The position numbers and the translations under genes are program-made. A stretch of 64,000 nt of DNA from Massilia varians (lineage in GTDB: Bacteria; Pseudomonadota; Gammaproteobacteria; Burkholderiales; Burkholderiaceae_D): the NCBI RefSeq assembly GCF_027923905.1, contig NZ_AP026966.1, positions 3,225,001-3,289,000 on the forward strand. The letters are read 5' to 3'. A model generated the notes under the pieces. The model ran no database searches. It was not told the DNA's origin and worked only from the letters and a program-made list of their open reading frames with translations. This document shows, in pieces, positions 36,171 to 44,831 of this stretch (positions are counted from its first letter, which is position 1; each line of letters opens with the position of its first letter).

Positions 36171-36962
36171 TTACATCTGCCGGAACTGGTGGGCGTACAC
36201 CGGACTCACGCGCGGCCTCTCGGGCCGGTTGCGCAGGTTGAGCATCACCTTGCCCATCGCATCGCGCCCGGCGCTGGCCACGCAGCCCATGTTCACCACG
36301 GTGCTGCGGTTGACCTGGCGGAACTTGTCCGGGTCGAGCTGGGGGAGCAGTTCCTTGAGCGGCACCCGGATCAAGGCTTCGCTCTCGGCCGTGGCGACGT
36401 TCACGTACTTGTCGGTCGCCTGGAAGAACACCACGTCGGCCACCGGGATCATGCGCACCATGTTGCCGACCGCCGCGCGCACGATCGTCAGGCGCTGCGG
36501 GGCCGGGGCGGCTGGCATCAGGGCCTGCAGCCGTCCGACCAGCTCGGCGAGCGGATCGCCCCGCTCCGCTTCCTCGGGCCGCCCCAGCAGGCCCTGCAAC
36601 CGCTCGACCGTGCGCGCCAGGCGCGCCTCGTTCACCGGCTTGAGCACATAATCGGCCGCCGCCTGCTCGAAGGCCTGCACCGCATAATCGTCGTAGGCGG
36701 TCACGAACACGATATGCGGGAACGGCCCCGGGCCTTCCCAGCGCTCGGCCAGTTCCTCGGCCGCCTCGATGCCGGTCTGGCCGGGCATCTTGATGTCCAT
36801 GAACAGCACCTCGGGCCGCATCGCGAGGGCCTGCTCGACCGCGGCCACGCCGTTCGGGGCGGTCGCGACGATCTCCAGTTCGGGCCACAGTGTCGTCAAC
36901 AGGCGGGCGAGCGTCGCCGCCAGGATCGGTTCGTCTTCTGCAATCAGGGCACGGATGCTCAT
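36171..36962 (-). CDS. LytTR-family response regulator
   Basis: 263 residues starting at the ATG that overlaps the kinase stop. The REC domain has Asp56 (LFMDIKMPG) and Lys in YVLKPV. After an Ala/Pro-rich linker, the LytTR DNA-binding domain includes VADVVFFQATDKYVNV and FRQVNRSTVVNM. It is organised like the regulator at 13495, but the C-terminus is longer and ends VYAHQFRQM. It is the second LytTR system in this window. Its target promoters are not visible here. Confidence 0.92.
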   Translation of the reverse strand: MSIRALIAEDEPILAATLARLLTTLWPELEIVATAPNGVAAVEQALAMRPEVLFMDIKMPGQTGIEAAEELAERWEGPGPFPHIVFVTAYDDYAVQAFEQAAADYVLKPVNEARLARTVERLQGLLGRPEEAERGDPLAELVGRLQALMPAAPAPQRLTIVRAAVGNMVRMIPVADVVFFQATDKYVNVATAESEALIRVPLKELLPQLDPDKFRQVNRSTVVNMGCVASAGRDAMGKVMLNLRNRPERPRVSPVYAHQFRQM

Positions 36963-38062
36963 GCGGTCTCCAGAGGTAAGGTAAGGCGGACAAGGGTGCC
37001 TTGCGGCTGCGCCGGCATCAAGAGGACGCCGGCGCCCTCGCCGTACAGCACGCGCAGGCGTTCGCGGGTGGTGGCGACGCCGACGCCAGCGCCGCCGTGG
37101 CCGGACTGGCCCAGGCCCAGCCCGGTATCCAGGATGCGCAGGTCGAGCAGGCCGTCGCGCGCTTCGGCCGCGATCCGGACTTCGCCGCCCTCGATCTTCG
37201 GCTCCAGTCCGTGCACGATGGCGTTCTCGACCAGGGGCTGCAACAGCATCGGCGGCAGCCTGGCCCGGCGCAGCGCGGCGGGCAGTTCCAGGCGATAGGA
37301 CAGGCGCTCGCCCATGCGTACCTGCATGAGGCCGAGGTAGGCGTCCATGGCGGCGAATTCGTCGGCGAGCGTGGTGCTCTCCGAGCGCGCGGCGCCCAGC
37401 GTGGCGCGCAGGTAGCGGATCAACTGGTCGAGCATGGTGTTGGCGCGATCGGGATCGATCGCGATCAAGCCCTGCAGGTTGGCCAGGGTATTGAACAACA
37501 TGTGCGGCTCGATCTGGGCCTGCAGCAGGCGCAGTTGCGCCTGCAGGGCCTGGCGCTCGACGGTTTCGGCGCGCAGCCTTGCCGCGTTGTGCGCTTCCTT
37601 GATGCGCTGGACCCGCTCGCGGTGCGTCACCAGGAGGGTCATGGCGACCAGGCCGGTGAAAGTAAACACGATATAGCTGAGCCGGCCGACGGTGGGATAG
37701 CTGGCCAGGCTCGGCACCTCGTGGCCCAGCAAGGCGCCGGCAAGGTGAATGCCGGAGAAATGCGCCGGCCCCGCCACCAGCAGCATCAGGCCGACCAGGG
37801 CCAGCCAGCGGCGCGGATGGCCATCGAGCACCGGCCACAAGCGCAGCCGGGCCAGGTCCACGACGAAGAAGCCGGGGACCCCGATGCAGAGCGAATACAC
37901 CAGCTGCTCGGGCAGGGTCTCGGGTTTGGCGATCAAGAGCACGATCATGACGGCGGCGAGCACGCTGATCAGGGCCGCGAGGCGCAGGTCGCGCACCAGC
38001 GTGGGCAGGACCGGTGCGGCCATAGGCGGCAGGGACATGGTGGAAGGGCTTAGGCTGCTCAT
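36959..38062 (-). CDS. LytS-type sensor histidine kinase
   Basis: 367 residues from the ATG at 38062 (no clear ribosome binding site; the ATG at 38038 is an alternative). Four membrane segments span about 28-150, followed by a helical linker, the His_kinase signature IEPHMLFNTLANLQG (phospho-His about 187) and a HATPase domain with QPLVENAIVHGLEP and DTGLGLG. It overlaps the downstream LytTR regulator by 4 bases, so the pair is coupled. The signal is unknown. Confidence 0.9.
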   Translation of the reverse strand: MSSLSPSTMSLPPMAAPVLPTLVRDLRLAALISVLAAVMIVLLIAKPETLPEQLVYSLCIGVPGFFVVDLARLRLWPVLDGHPRRWLALVGLMLLVAGPAHFSGIHLAGALLGHEVPSLASYPTVGRLSYIVFTFTGLVAMTLLVTHRERVQRIKEAHNAARLRAETVERQALQAQLRLLQAQIEPHMLFNTLANLQGLIAIDPDRANTMLDQLIRYLRATLGAARSESTTLADEFAAMDAYLGLMQVRMGERLSYRLELPAALRRARLPPMLLQPLVENAIVHGLEPKIEGGEVRIAAEARDGLLDLRILDTGLGLGQSGHGGAGVGVATTRERLRVLYGEGAGVLLMPAQPQGTLVRLTLPLETA

Positions 38063-38344
38063 GCGGATGCGTTCGTGTCGTTGCAAGGATGACCAGCATT
38101 CTGCCGAGCCGATGCCGGTCCGGCAAGCCGGCAGCGATGAAGCGCCGTTTCCATAGCGCGAACCGGCTTGCCGGTCGACCGGATCGCCGCCTGCGCACCG
38201 CGAAATGCCTCCAGGATATGTCGCCAGCGCTTCCTTTCCTGTAGGATAGCGCCTTTGCCCGGTACAGCCCAGCCGGCTGACCCGGCAGCCCACCAATACG
38301 ATAACCAGTGTCGCGACCGGCCCAGCCCGGCTCGCCGGAAGTGT

Positions 38345-39505
38345 ATGGAACGATCTCCGCCAGCGCGCCGCAGTGCGCGCAGCCGTACCACTATTGCCTG
38401 CGCTGCCGTGGTGCTGGCGATCGCTTGCGCCGAGACGGTGCGCTGGGCCCGGGCCCGGGCCGCCGCCGCTCCCTCCACGGTGCAAGCCGTCGTGCCGGGA
38501 CGGGTCGCCCTGTCCGAACTGTCGCGCTCCCTGATCCCGATGCCGCGCAATACGCCCTCGGCCCATGCCAGCGCGATGGCGACGCTCCCCGGCGACCGAT
38601 TGATCAGCTTCTGGTGGGCCGGCAGCCGCGAGAGCGGGCCGGACGTCAAGGTCTATGCGGCGCAGTGGCAAAACGGCAAATGGGGCCAGCCCTGGATGGT
38701 CGCCAGCCGCGAAACGCTCGGCAAGGCGCTCGGCTTCGGCGTGCGCCGCATCGGCAACCCGGTGGCCTGGACCGGCCCGGACGGGCGGATCCACCTGTAC
38801 GTGGTCGCCACCGGCCTGGGCGGCTGGGCGGCCTCGCGCGTGGCGCACCTGGTCTCCCACGACGAGGGCGCCAGCTTCGCCATGAAGCGGGTGCTGCCGA
38901 TGTCGCCCTTGTTCAATACCAGTGTGCTGGTGCGCACCAACGCGGTCGGCCTGGTCGACGGCGGCTGGTGGCTGCCGGTGTATTTCGAGATCGGCATCAA
39001 GTACCCGATGATGATGGCCTTCGGCCCGGACGGCGAGCCGACCGGCCTGGGACGCATCGGGGAGCGCACCACCACGCTGCAGCCGGCCATCGTCCCGGTC
39101 TCGCAAACCGAGGTGCGGGCCTGGATGCGCGACGCCAGCGACGAACGCCGGGTGCAGCACGCCCTGAGCCGCGATGGTGGCGCCAACTGGGAAGACTTGC
39201 CGGCCCTCGACCTGAACAACGAGAACACCTCGATGGCGGTGCTGCGCCTGGCCAATGGCGAATTCCTGATGCTGCACAACCACATCCGCGCCGGCGGCGG
39301 CGCGCGCAGCCTGCTGCGCCTGTCGGTCTCGAAGGACGGCCACACCTGGCGCACCGTGGCCGACGTGGCCAGCGGCGGCAAGAGCGACGAGTTCTCCTAT
39401 CCCACCATGCAGCAGGTGGGACGCGAACTGCACGTCACGTATACCTTCCAGCGCCAGGCGATCGCGCATCACCGGTACCGGATCAGCATTGGAGAGAGCA
39501 TTTGA
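38345..39505 (+). CDS. BNR/sialidase-fold exported protein
   Basis: 386 residues from the ATG at 38345. A membrane-spanning signal anchor (about 16-30) is followed by a six-bladed sialidase-like propeller. Repeated Asp-box-like turns are readable: SHDEGASF, SRDGGANW and SKDGHTW. An early Arg lies in WWAGSRE, and Glu and Tyr candidates occur later (ELHVTYTFQR). Relatives include bacterial sialidases and BNR_2 proteins of unknown specificity. It is the first gene of a tightly overlapping set with two integral membrane proteins, so it probably acts at the outer face of the inner membrane. Confidence 0.82.
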   Translation: MERSPPARRSARSRTTIACAAVVLAIACAETVRWARARAAAAPSTVQAVVPGRVALSELSRSLIPMPRNTPSAHASAMATLPGDRLISFWWAGSRESGPDVKVYAAQWQNGKWGQPWMVASRETLGKALGFGVRRIGNPVAWTGPDGRIHLYVVATGLGGWAASRVAHLVSHDEGASFAMKRVLPMSPLFNTSVLVRTNAVGLVDGGWWLPVYFEIGIKYPMMMAFGPDGEPTGLGRIGERTTTLQPAIVPVSQTEVRAWMRDASDERRVQHALSRDGGANWEDLPALDLNNENTSMAVLRLANGEFLMLHNHIRAGGGARSLLRLSVSKDGHTWRTVADVASGGKSDEFSYPTMQQVGRELHVTYTFQRQAIAHHRYRISIGESI

Positions 39506-40209
39506 TGACCCTGCCCGACCTTTCGCTCCAGTTCGTGTATGCCCGGCTGGCATGGGCACTAGTGCTGGCCGCCATCCTGGTCGGCCTGTGGCCCGCGTCC
39601 CGGCGCCTGCCGCGGCGCGCCCTGGGCGCGACCCTGGCCGGCTGCCTGCTGCTGATGGCCCTGCCCGGCGCGGCCTCGCCGGCCTGGCACGTGGGCCTGG
39701 CCTTCCAGTACCCGAGCGCCCTGCTGGCCGGCCTTTGCCTGCTCAAGCTGCATGCGCGCTGGCGCAAGGCCTCGGGCCCGGTCCCGGCCGCGCTACCGGT
39801 CCCGCTGGCGGCGGCGCTGGGCGTGACCGGCCTGCTGCTCTACCTGGACGCCTTCGGCCTGATCGCCGGCGGGTATTACTACGCGGGCTTCGGCGGGCGC
39901 GCCGCGCTGGGCGCGGTGCTGCTGGCGGTCATTTGTGCGCTGGCCGCCACGCGTGGCCGCACTCGGTCCCAAACCGCCGCGGTCCTGGGCGCCCTGGCCC
40001 TGTTCTCCCTGGCGCGCCTGCCGAGCGGGAACCTGTGGGATGCGCTGCTCGACCCGCTGCTGTGGGGCTGGGCCCTGGTCACCCTGCTCGGCGCCGCCCT
40101 GCGCGCCCTGCTGCGCGCCCGCGCGCACGGAGCGCTGGCCTGCGCCGACGATGCGCTGCCTGCGCTGCATCGCGCCGGCGCCGAACCGATTTCATCAATG
40201 AAGGAGTAG
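39505..40209 (+). CDS. Hypothetical multi-pass membrane protein, middle gene of the BNR set
   Basis: 234 residues. The start overlaps the upstream stop (TGATG), a sign of translational coupling. About seven hydrophobic segments are visible. The tail after residue 200 is Ala/Arg-rich and cytosolic. I recognise no family. Its fixed position between a sialidase-fold protein and a second membrane protein suggests a shared envelope or glycan role. Confidence 0.75.
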   Translation: MTLPDLSLQFVYARLAWALVLAAILVGLWPASRRLPRRALGATLAGCLLLMALPGAASPAWHVGLAFQYPSALLAGLCLLKLHARWRKASGPVPAALPVPLAAALGVTGLLLYLDAFGLIAGGYYYAGFGGRAALGAVLLAVICALAATRGRTRSQTAAVLGALALFSLARLPSGNLWDALLDPLLWGWALVTLLGAALRALLRARAHGALACADDALPALHRAGAEPISSMKE

Positions 40210-40212
40210 TCT

Positions 40213-41016
40213 GTGGCAAACAAGAAGTGGTATCTCCATCCCGTCATCGCCACCGGGATCGTCATCAACGCATTCGTGCTGCTGCTCGCGGTGGCGCTGG
40301 CGGGCAACCCGGCCAGCATGGATCGCCTGCTGGTGGAAGACGGCATCGTCGAATGGATGCAGTTCCTGTGCTTCATGGCGCTGGCCGGCCTGCTCGGCTT
40401 CGCATTCAGCGAACGCCTCAAGCGCAGCGACCGCGGCGTCATGGAATTGCTGACCCTGGGCGGCCTAAGCCTGCTGTGCCTGCTCGCCGCGATGGAAGAA
40501 ATCAGCTGGTTCCAGCGCGTTCTGAACATCCAGTCGTCGGAATTCTTCCTGCAGAATAACCGCCAGGGCGAGACCAACATCCATAACCTGGCCATGGGCG
40601 ACGGCAGCCTGCACAAGAACGTGCTGCTGAAACTGATCTTCATCACCGGCATGGTCCACAACCTGATCCTGCCGCTGGTGGCGCGCTTCAAGCCGGGCGT
40701 GCAGGACTGGGTCGAGAAAATGGGCCTGTACCTGCCGCCGCTGTCGGCCTCGGTGCCCTACCTGGTGCTGGTGGCGCTGTCGCACCTGCTGGTGGACCAC
40801 CCGCGCAAGGGCGAGCTGGGCGAGATGTTCGGCGCGGTGCACTACATGGCAACCGTGTTCGGCGCCTATTTCGTGGGCGTGGCCTACAAGCGTGCGCCGC
40901 TGTTCGAGAACCCGGCCGACATGCGCCGGGTGTCGACGCTGTTCGCCCTGTGGATGCTGTTCCTGTTGATGAACGGCTGGATGCTGAGCGCGGGTGCCGG
41001 GGCCATGGTCGACTGA
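40213..41016 (+). CDS. Hypothetical membrane protein with EEISW/QGETNIHNL motifs
   Basis: 267 residues from a GTG start with AAGGAG upstream. Seven or eight membrane helices are visible. A conserved polar stretch in the middle reads MEEISWFQRV, then EFFLQNNRQGETNIHNL. I recall this pairing as the hallmark of an uncharacterised bacterial membrane family. The acidic and His residues near the membrane could form a metal or catalytic site. It is the last gene of the BNR set, separated by 3 bp, and is followed by a REP-like hairpin. Confidence 0.78.
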   Translation: MANKKWYLHPVIATGIVINAFVLLLAVALAGNPASMDRLLVEDGIVEWMQFLCFMALAGLLGFAFSERLKRSDRGVMELLTLGGLSLLCLLAAMEEISWFQRVLNIQSSEFFLQNNRQGETNIHNLAMGDGSLHKNVLLKLIFITGMVHNLILPLVARFKPGVQDWVEKMGLYLPPLSASVPYLVLVALSHLLVDHPRKGELGEMFGAVHYMATVFGAYFVGVAYKRAPLFENPADMRRVSTLFALWMLFLLMNGWMLSAGAGAMVD

Positions 41017-41028
41017 TCTAGCCTGGTT

Positions 41029-41061
41029 TGAACGCGTGGGCGGGAGACCCGCCCACCCTAC
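41029..41061. repeat. Single REP-like unit between convergent genes
   Basis: A perfect 9-bp hairpin, GTGGGCGGG-AGA-CCCGCCCAC (41036-41056), is preceded by GAACGC and followed by CCTACG, the same arrangement as the unit at 14419-14450. It may also end transcription from both converging genes, although T-runs are missing. Confidence 0.7.
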
Positions 41062-41067
41062 GACAGC

Positions 41068-43572
41068 CTAGAAGCCGTAGTTCATGCGGGCATAGATGAA
41101 GCGCCCCGCACGCCCGAACGGCGCATAGTTCGCGAACGGCGTGTTGCCCGTGGTGTTGAGCGCCGGCGGCTGGGTCTCCGGGTACTGGTCGAACAGGTTG
41201 TCAGCACCCAGCGCCAGGCTCAGTTTCGGCGTGAACGCATAGCGCGCTTCGATGTCGACCAGGGTCTTCGGGTCCATCCAGAAGTCCAGCGCCGCGGTGG
41301 TGCCGGGCGAGAGCACCTTGCCGTAGCGGGTCGCGCGGAAGGTCGCGCCCCACTGGCCCAGGCGCCAAGCCACGTTCGCACTGAGCTTGTTCTCCGGCTG
41401 GCCCTTTTCCAGCGACAGCACGTTTAGGCGGTCGAACAGCACCGGCGCCGGATTCAGGGCCGACAGTTGCGCCGTCACCGGCACCTTGGTCACCTCCGTA
41501 TCGGTGAAGTTGCCGGCCACGGTGATGTCGAAGTTGCCGGCGTTGGCCGTGCGCATCGGCCAGCTCACCACCACGTCCACGCCCTGGGTGCGGGTATCGA
41601 CGCCGTTGATGAAGAAACGTCCGCCGCCCACGCCCGTGATCCCCTGCGAGATGATGTAGTTGCGCACGTTCGCCTGGGTCAGGTTTTCGGACAGGATGAT
41701 GCGGTCCTCGATATCGATGCGGTAGGCGTCGATCGTGATGCTGAATGGATCGAAGCGCATCACCGCGCCGAGCGAGGCGTTCACCGATTTCTCCGCCTCC
41801 AGCGGTTTGGCGCCGAGGGCCACCGCGACCCGGTCGGTCGGACGGAAGGTGGTGATCTCGAACGGCACGCCGTTGATGAAGTTGGTGGAGGTCGCGGTGA
41901 AGTTCTGCTGCTGCGGCGAGGGCGCGCGGAAGCCGTTCTGGATGGCGCCGCGCAGGGCGAATGCGCGGCTGAAATCGTAGCGGCCGGAGAGCTTGCCGGC
42001 CAGGCTGTTGCCGAAGTCGGTATAGTGCTCGCCGCGCACCGCCACCGAGGCCAGCAACTGCGGCGTGATGTTCGCTTCCAGGTCCACGAAAGCGCCGATC
42101 GCGCTGCGGTGGGCATCGACCTCGTTGGACGGACGGAAGCCCGGGAACACCTGGGCGCCCGGCGCCGCCGGGGTGCCGTTCGGCAGGATCTCGGGACCGG
42201 CACGCCAGGAATCCGGCTCGCCCGCGAACAGCTCATAGCCTTCGCGGCGGGCTTCCACGCCGAGCGCGACGTTCAGCGGCGAGGCGAAGCCCGTCACGTC
42301 CAGGCTGCGCACGCCGGTCAGGTTGAACACCAGCTGGTCGTAGGCGTAACCGCCGGCATAGAAGCTGCGCTTGCTGCTCGGGCCGATCGAGCGGTTCAGC
42401 GTGTTCTCGATGTCGTACTCCATCTTGTTCTTGCCGTAGCCGAGCGAGGCGTCCATGTCCCAGTTGCCGGCCTGCCAGGTGGCCCCGCCCGTGGCGGAGA
42501 AGTCGTTCACCGTCGGCGCGATGATCGGCAGGAAGCCGTCCGGATAGATCGACGGGATGTTGCGCGCATCCTGGGCCGGGCGGAAGAAGCCGCCCGAGCG
42601 CGCGAAGCGGTTCTGGTAGCTGGTCCAGCCGTACAGCTTGACGCCGCCGCCCAGGTCCTTGCCGGCATTGGCGAAGAAGGTGACCTGCTCCATTTCCGGC
42701 TCGCCGTACCAGGCATTGAAGCGGTTGATGCTCAGTTCGCGCGGATCGAAAGCGCCATTGGCCAGGCGCGGGTATTGCTGGCGCATGTCGTAGCCGCTGC
42801 GCTCGGTCCGCTCCTGCTTCTTGTATTCGCCGGCCAGCGTCAGGTGGCCGGTCTCGCCCAGGGCCAGGCCCTTCCAGATGCTGAGGGTGCCGGTCTGGCC
42901 GTCGGTGCGTTCGCGCTTGGCGGGCGCGGTCCAGGTCGCGCCAGGCGGGGCGACGTCGTTCCACAGTTCGTATTCGGTCTTGCGAGCGCCATAGGTGAGG
43001 CTGGCTTCGCCGCCCTCGCGGTCGGTGCGCAGGCGCAGGTTGACCACGCCCGAAATGGCGTCCGACCCGTACTGGGCGGCGGCGCCGTCGCGTAGCACCT
43101 CGACGCTTTTCACAATCGCGGTCGGGATGGTGTTCATGTCCACCGCCGCCGAACCGCGGCCGATCGAGCCGTTCACGTTCACCAGCGAGGACGCATGGCG
43201 GCGCTTCGAATTCACCAGCACCAGGGTCTGGTCGGGCGCCATGCCGCGCAAGGTGGCCGGACGGATGGTGTCGGTGCCGTCGGTGATGGCCGGGCGCGGG
43301 AAGTTCAGGGACGGCAGCGCGATCGACAGGGCCTGGTTCATCTCGGTGGTGCCGACGTTCTTCAGCGTCTCCGACGAGATGATGTCGACCGGCGCGGCGG
43401 TGTCCAGGGCGGTGCGGTTGGCGACGCGGGTGCCGGTGACCACCACCGTGGCGGCGCTTGCCGGGTCGCTCGCCGCGGGCGTTCCCGTGGCGCTGTCCTG
43501 CGCATAGGCGCCGGAGAACAAGGAAGCGATTGCAAGGGCCAGGACCGTCTTTTCGGTTGCGTGTTTCTGCAT
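41068..43572 (-). CDS. TonB-dependent outer membrane receptor
   Basis: 834 residues from the ATG at 43572 (GAGGAAA upstream); the frame to 43674 is a weak extension. A signal peptide ends AYAQ (about 24). A TonB-box-like VVVTGTRV (about 42-49) leads to the plug domain (ATLRGMAPDQTLVLVN, VEVLRDGAAAQYGSDAISGVVN) and a 22-strand barrel ending in Phe (RMNYGF). It takes up a large or scarce substrate. No linked uptake genes identify the ligand; the plug resembles the many Oxalobacteraceae carbohydrate or siderophore-type receptors. A TTGACA (-35) lies upstream at 43674-43669. Confidence 0.93.
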   Translation of the reverse strand: MQKHATEKTVLALAIASLFSGAYAQDSATGTPAASDPASAATVVVTGTRVANRTALDTAAPVDIISSETLKNVGTTEMNQALSIALPSLNFPRPAITDGTDTIRPATLRGMAPDQTLVLVNSKRRHASSLVNVNGSIGRGSAAVDMNTIPTAIVKSVEVLRDGAAAQYGSDAISGVVNLRLRTDREGGEASLTYGARKTEYELWNDVAPPGATWTAPAKRERTDGQTGTLSIWKGLALGETGHLTLAGEYKKQERTERSGYDMRQQYPRLANGAFDPRELSINRFNAWYGEPEMEQVTFFANAGKDLGGGVKLYGWTSYQNRFARSGGFFRPAQDARNIPSIYPDGFLPIIAPTVNDFSATGGATWQAGNWDMDASLGYGKNKMEYDIENTLNRSIGPSSKRSFYAGGYAYDQLVFNLTGVRSLDVTGFASPLNVALGVEARREGYELFAGEPDSWRAGPEILPNGTPAAPGAQVFPGFRPSNEVDAHRSAIGAFVDLEANITPQLLASVAVRGEHYTDFGNSLAGKLSGRYDFSRAFALRGAIQNGFRAPSPQQQNFTATSTNFINGVPFEITTFRPTDRVAVALGAKPLEAEKSVNASLGAVMRFDPFSITIDAYRIDIEDRIILSENLTQANVRNYIISQGITGVGGGRFFINGVDTRTQGVDVVVSWPMRTANAGNFDITVAGNFTDTEVTKVPVTAQLSALNPAPVLFDRLNVLSLEKGQPENKLSANVAWRLGQWGATFRATRYGKVLSPGTTAALDFWMDPKTLVDIEARYAFTPKLSLALGADNLFDQYPETQPPALNTTGNTPFANYAPFGRAGRFIYARMNYGF

Positions 43573-43701
43573 CTTGGGTTTCCTCTTGTTGTCGTTACCG
43601 CGCCGGAACGGGGCGCCGCGCTTGCTGCTCATACATTGCTCATCGATACTGCTGGGCACACAATAGGATGTCAATTCGTAAAGCTTTCAGTTGGGCATAT
43701 T

Positions 43702-43732
43702 TACAACAGCCGCCCCGTGTCAGGCTGCTGTA
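43702..43732. repeat. Imperfect inverted repeat between the TonB receptor and dehalogenase genes
   Basis: TACAACAGCC (43702-43711) and GGCTGCTGTA (43723-43732) are inverted repeats with one mismatch and an 11-base loop. They lie in the 215-bp divergent region, 55 bp before the hydrolase start, and may be an operator. Confidence 0.35.
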
Positions 43733-43787
43733 AGGCCGCGCTGCTATTCGCTGTTACACTTTTCTCTTTTCCAGTCCGGACCCGCGC

Positions 43788-44681
43788 ATGCACGACTCCC
43801 TGTTTCCCGGTTTTCGCCCCTTCCAGGCACAGACCGACGACGGCATCACGATCGCCGGCGTGCACGGCGGCGCCGGTGCGCCGCTCCTGCTGCTGCACGG
43901 CCATCCGCAGACCCGTGCGATCTGGCACAAGGTAGCGCCGCAACTGGCCCGGCACTTCACCGTGGTCGCCTGCGACCTACGCGGCTACGGCGACTCGTCC
44001 AAGCCGCCAGGCGCGCCCGGCCACGCGAACTACAGCAAGCGGGTCATGGCGGCCGACATGCTCGCAAGCATGCGCCGGCTCGGCTTCGAACGCTTCCGGG
44101 TCATGGCCCACGACCGCGGCGCGCGCGTGGCGCACCGCCTGATGGCCGAGCACCCGCAGGCGGTGGAGCGCGCCGTGCTGCTGGACATCGCGCCCACCCT
44201 GGCCATGTACGAAGGCACCACGGAGGCTTTTGCGCGCGCCTACTGGCACTGGTTCTTCCTGATCCAGCCGGCGCCGCTGCCCGAGCGGCTGATCGAGGCC
44301 GACCCGGGCGCCTACCTGCGCGACGTGATGGGCCGGCGCAGCGCCGGCCTGGCCCCCTTCGATGCGCGCGCGCTCGCCGAGTACGCGCGCTGCCTGGCCC
44401 TGCCCGGCACGGCGCACGGCATCTGCGAGGACTACCGGGCCGCCGCCGGGATCGACCTGGAACACGAGCGCGCCGAGCGCGATGCCGGCTACCGGCTCGA
44501 CACGCCGCTGCTGGCCTTGTGGGGCGCACAAGGCGTGGTGCAGCGCTGCTTCGATCCGCTGCTGGAGTGGCGCAAGGTGGCGTCGAATGTGGAGGGCGAG
44601 GCCCTGGGCTGCGGCCACTACATCCCGGAAGAAGCGCCGGAAACATTGCTGGCGCGGGCGCTGCCTTTTCTGCTGGCTTGA
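43788..44681 (+). CDS. Haloacetate (fluoroacetate) dehalogenase-like alpha/beta hydrolase
   Basis: 297 residues. The catalytic set of fluoroacetate dehalogenases is present: nucleophile Asp109 in AHDRGAR, carboxylate-binding Arg110 and Arg113, halide-binding His154 and Trp155 (AYWHWFF), and the general-base His near 277 (GCGHYIPEE). The oxyanion segment HGHPQTRAIWHKVAP and DLRGYGDSSKP also fit. Family members hydrolyse C-F or C-Cl bonds of small 2-haloacids, but many homologues act on other substrates. Cytosolic, no signal peptide. It is divergent from the TonB receptor. Confidence 0.85.
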   Translation: MHDSLFPGFRPFQAQTDDGITIAGVHGGAGAPLLLLHGHPQTRAIWHKVAPQLARHFTVVACDLRGYGDSSKPPGAPGHANYSKRVMAADMLASMRRLGFERFRVMAHDRGARVAHRLMAEHPQAVERAVLLDIAPTLAMYEGTTEAFARAYWHWFFLIQPAPLPERLIEADPGAYLRDVMGRRSAGLAPFDARALAEYARCLALPGTAHGICEDYRAAAGIDLEHERAERDAGYRLDTPLLALWGAQGVVQRCFDPLLEWRKVASNVEGEALGCGHYIPEEAPETLLARALPFLLA

Positions 44682-44831
44682 CCGGTTCAGGCGCGCGCCA
44701 CGCCGAAAAACACGTCCCTATAATTCCCGGCGCAGGTCCATGCGCTTTGCTGCCGGCCCTGTGCACGATGCGCCAACGGCCGGCATGCTCCTTGCCGGCA
44801 AAGTTCCCTCTATCACTTTGATCGGCACCAT

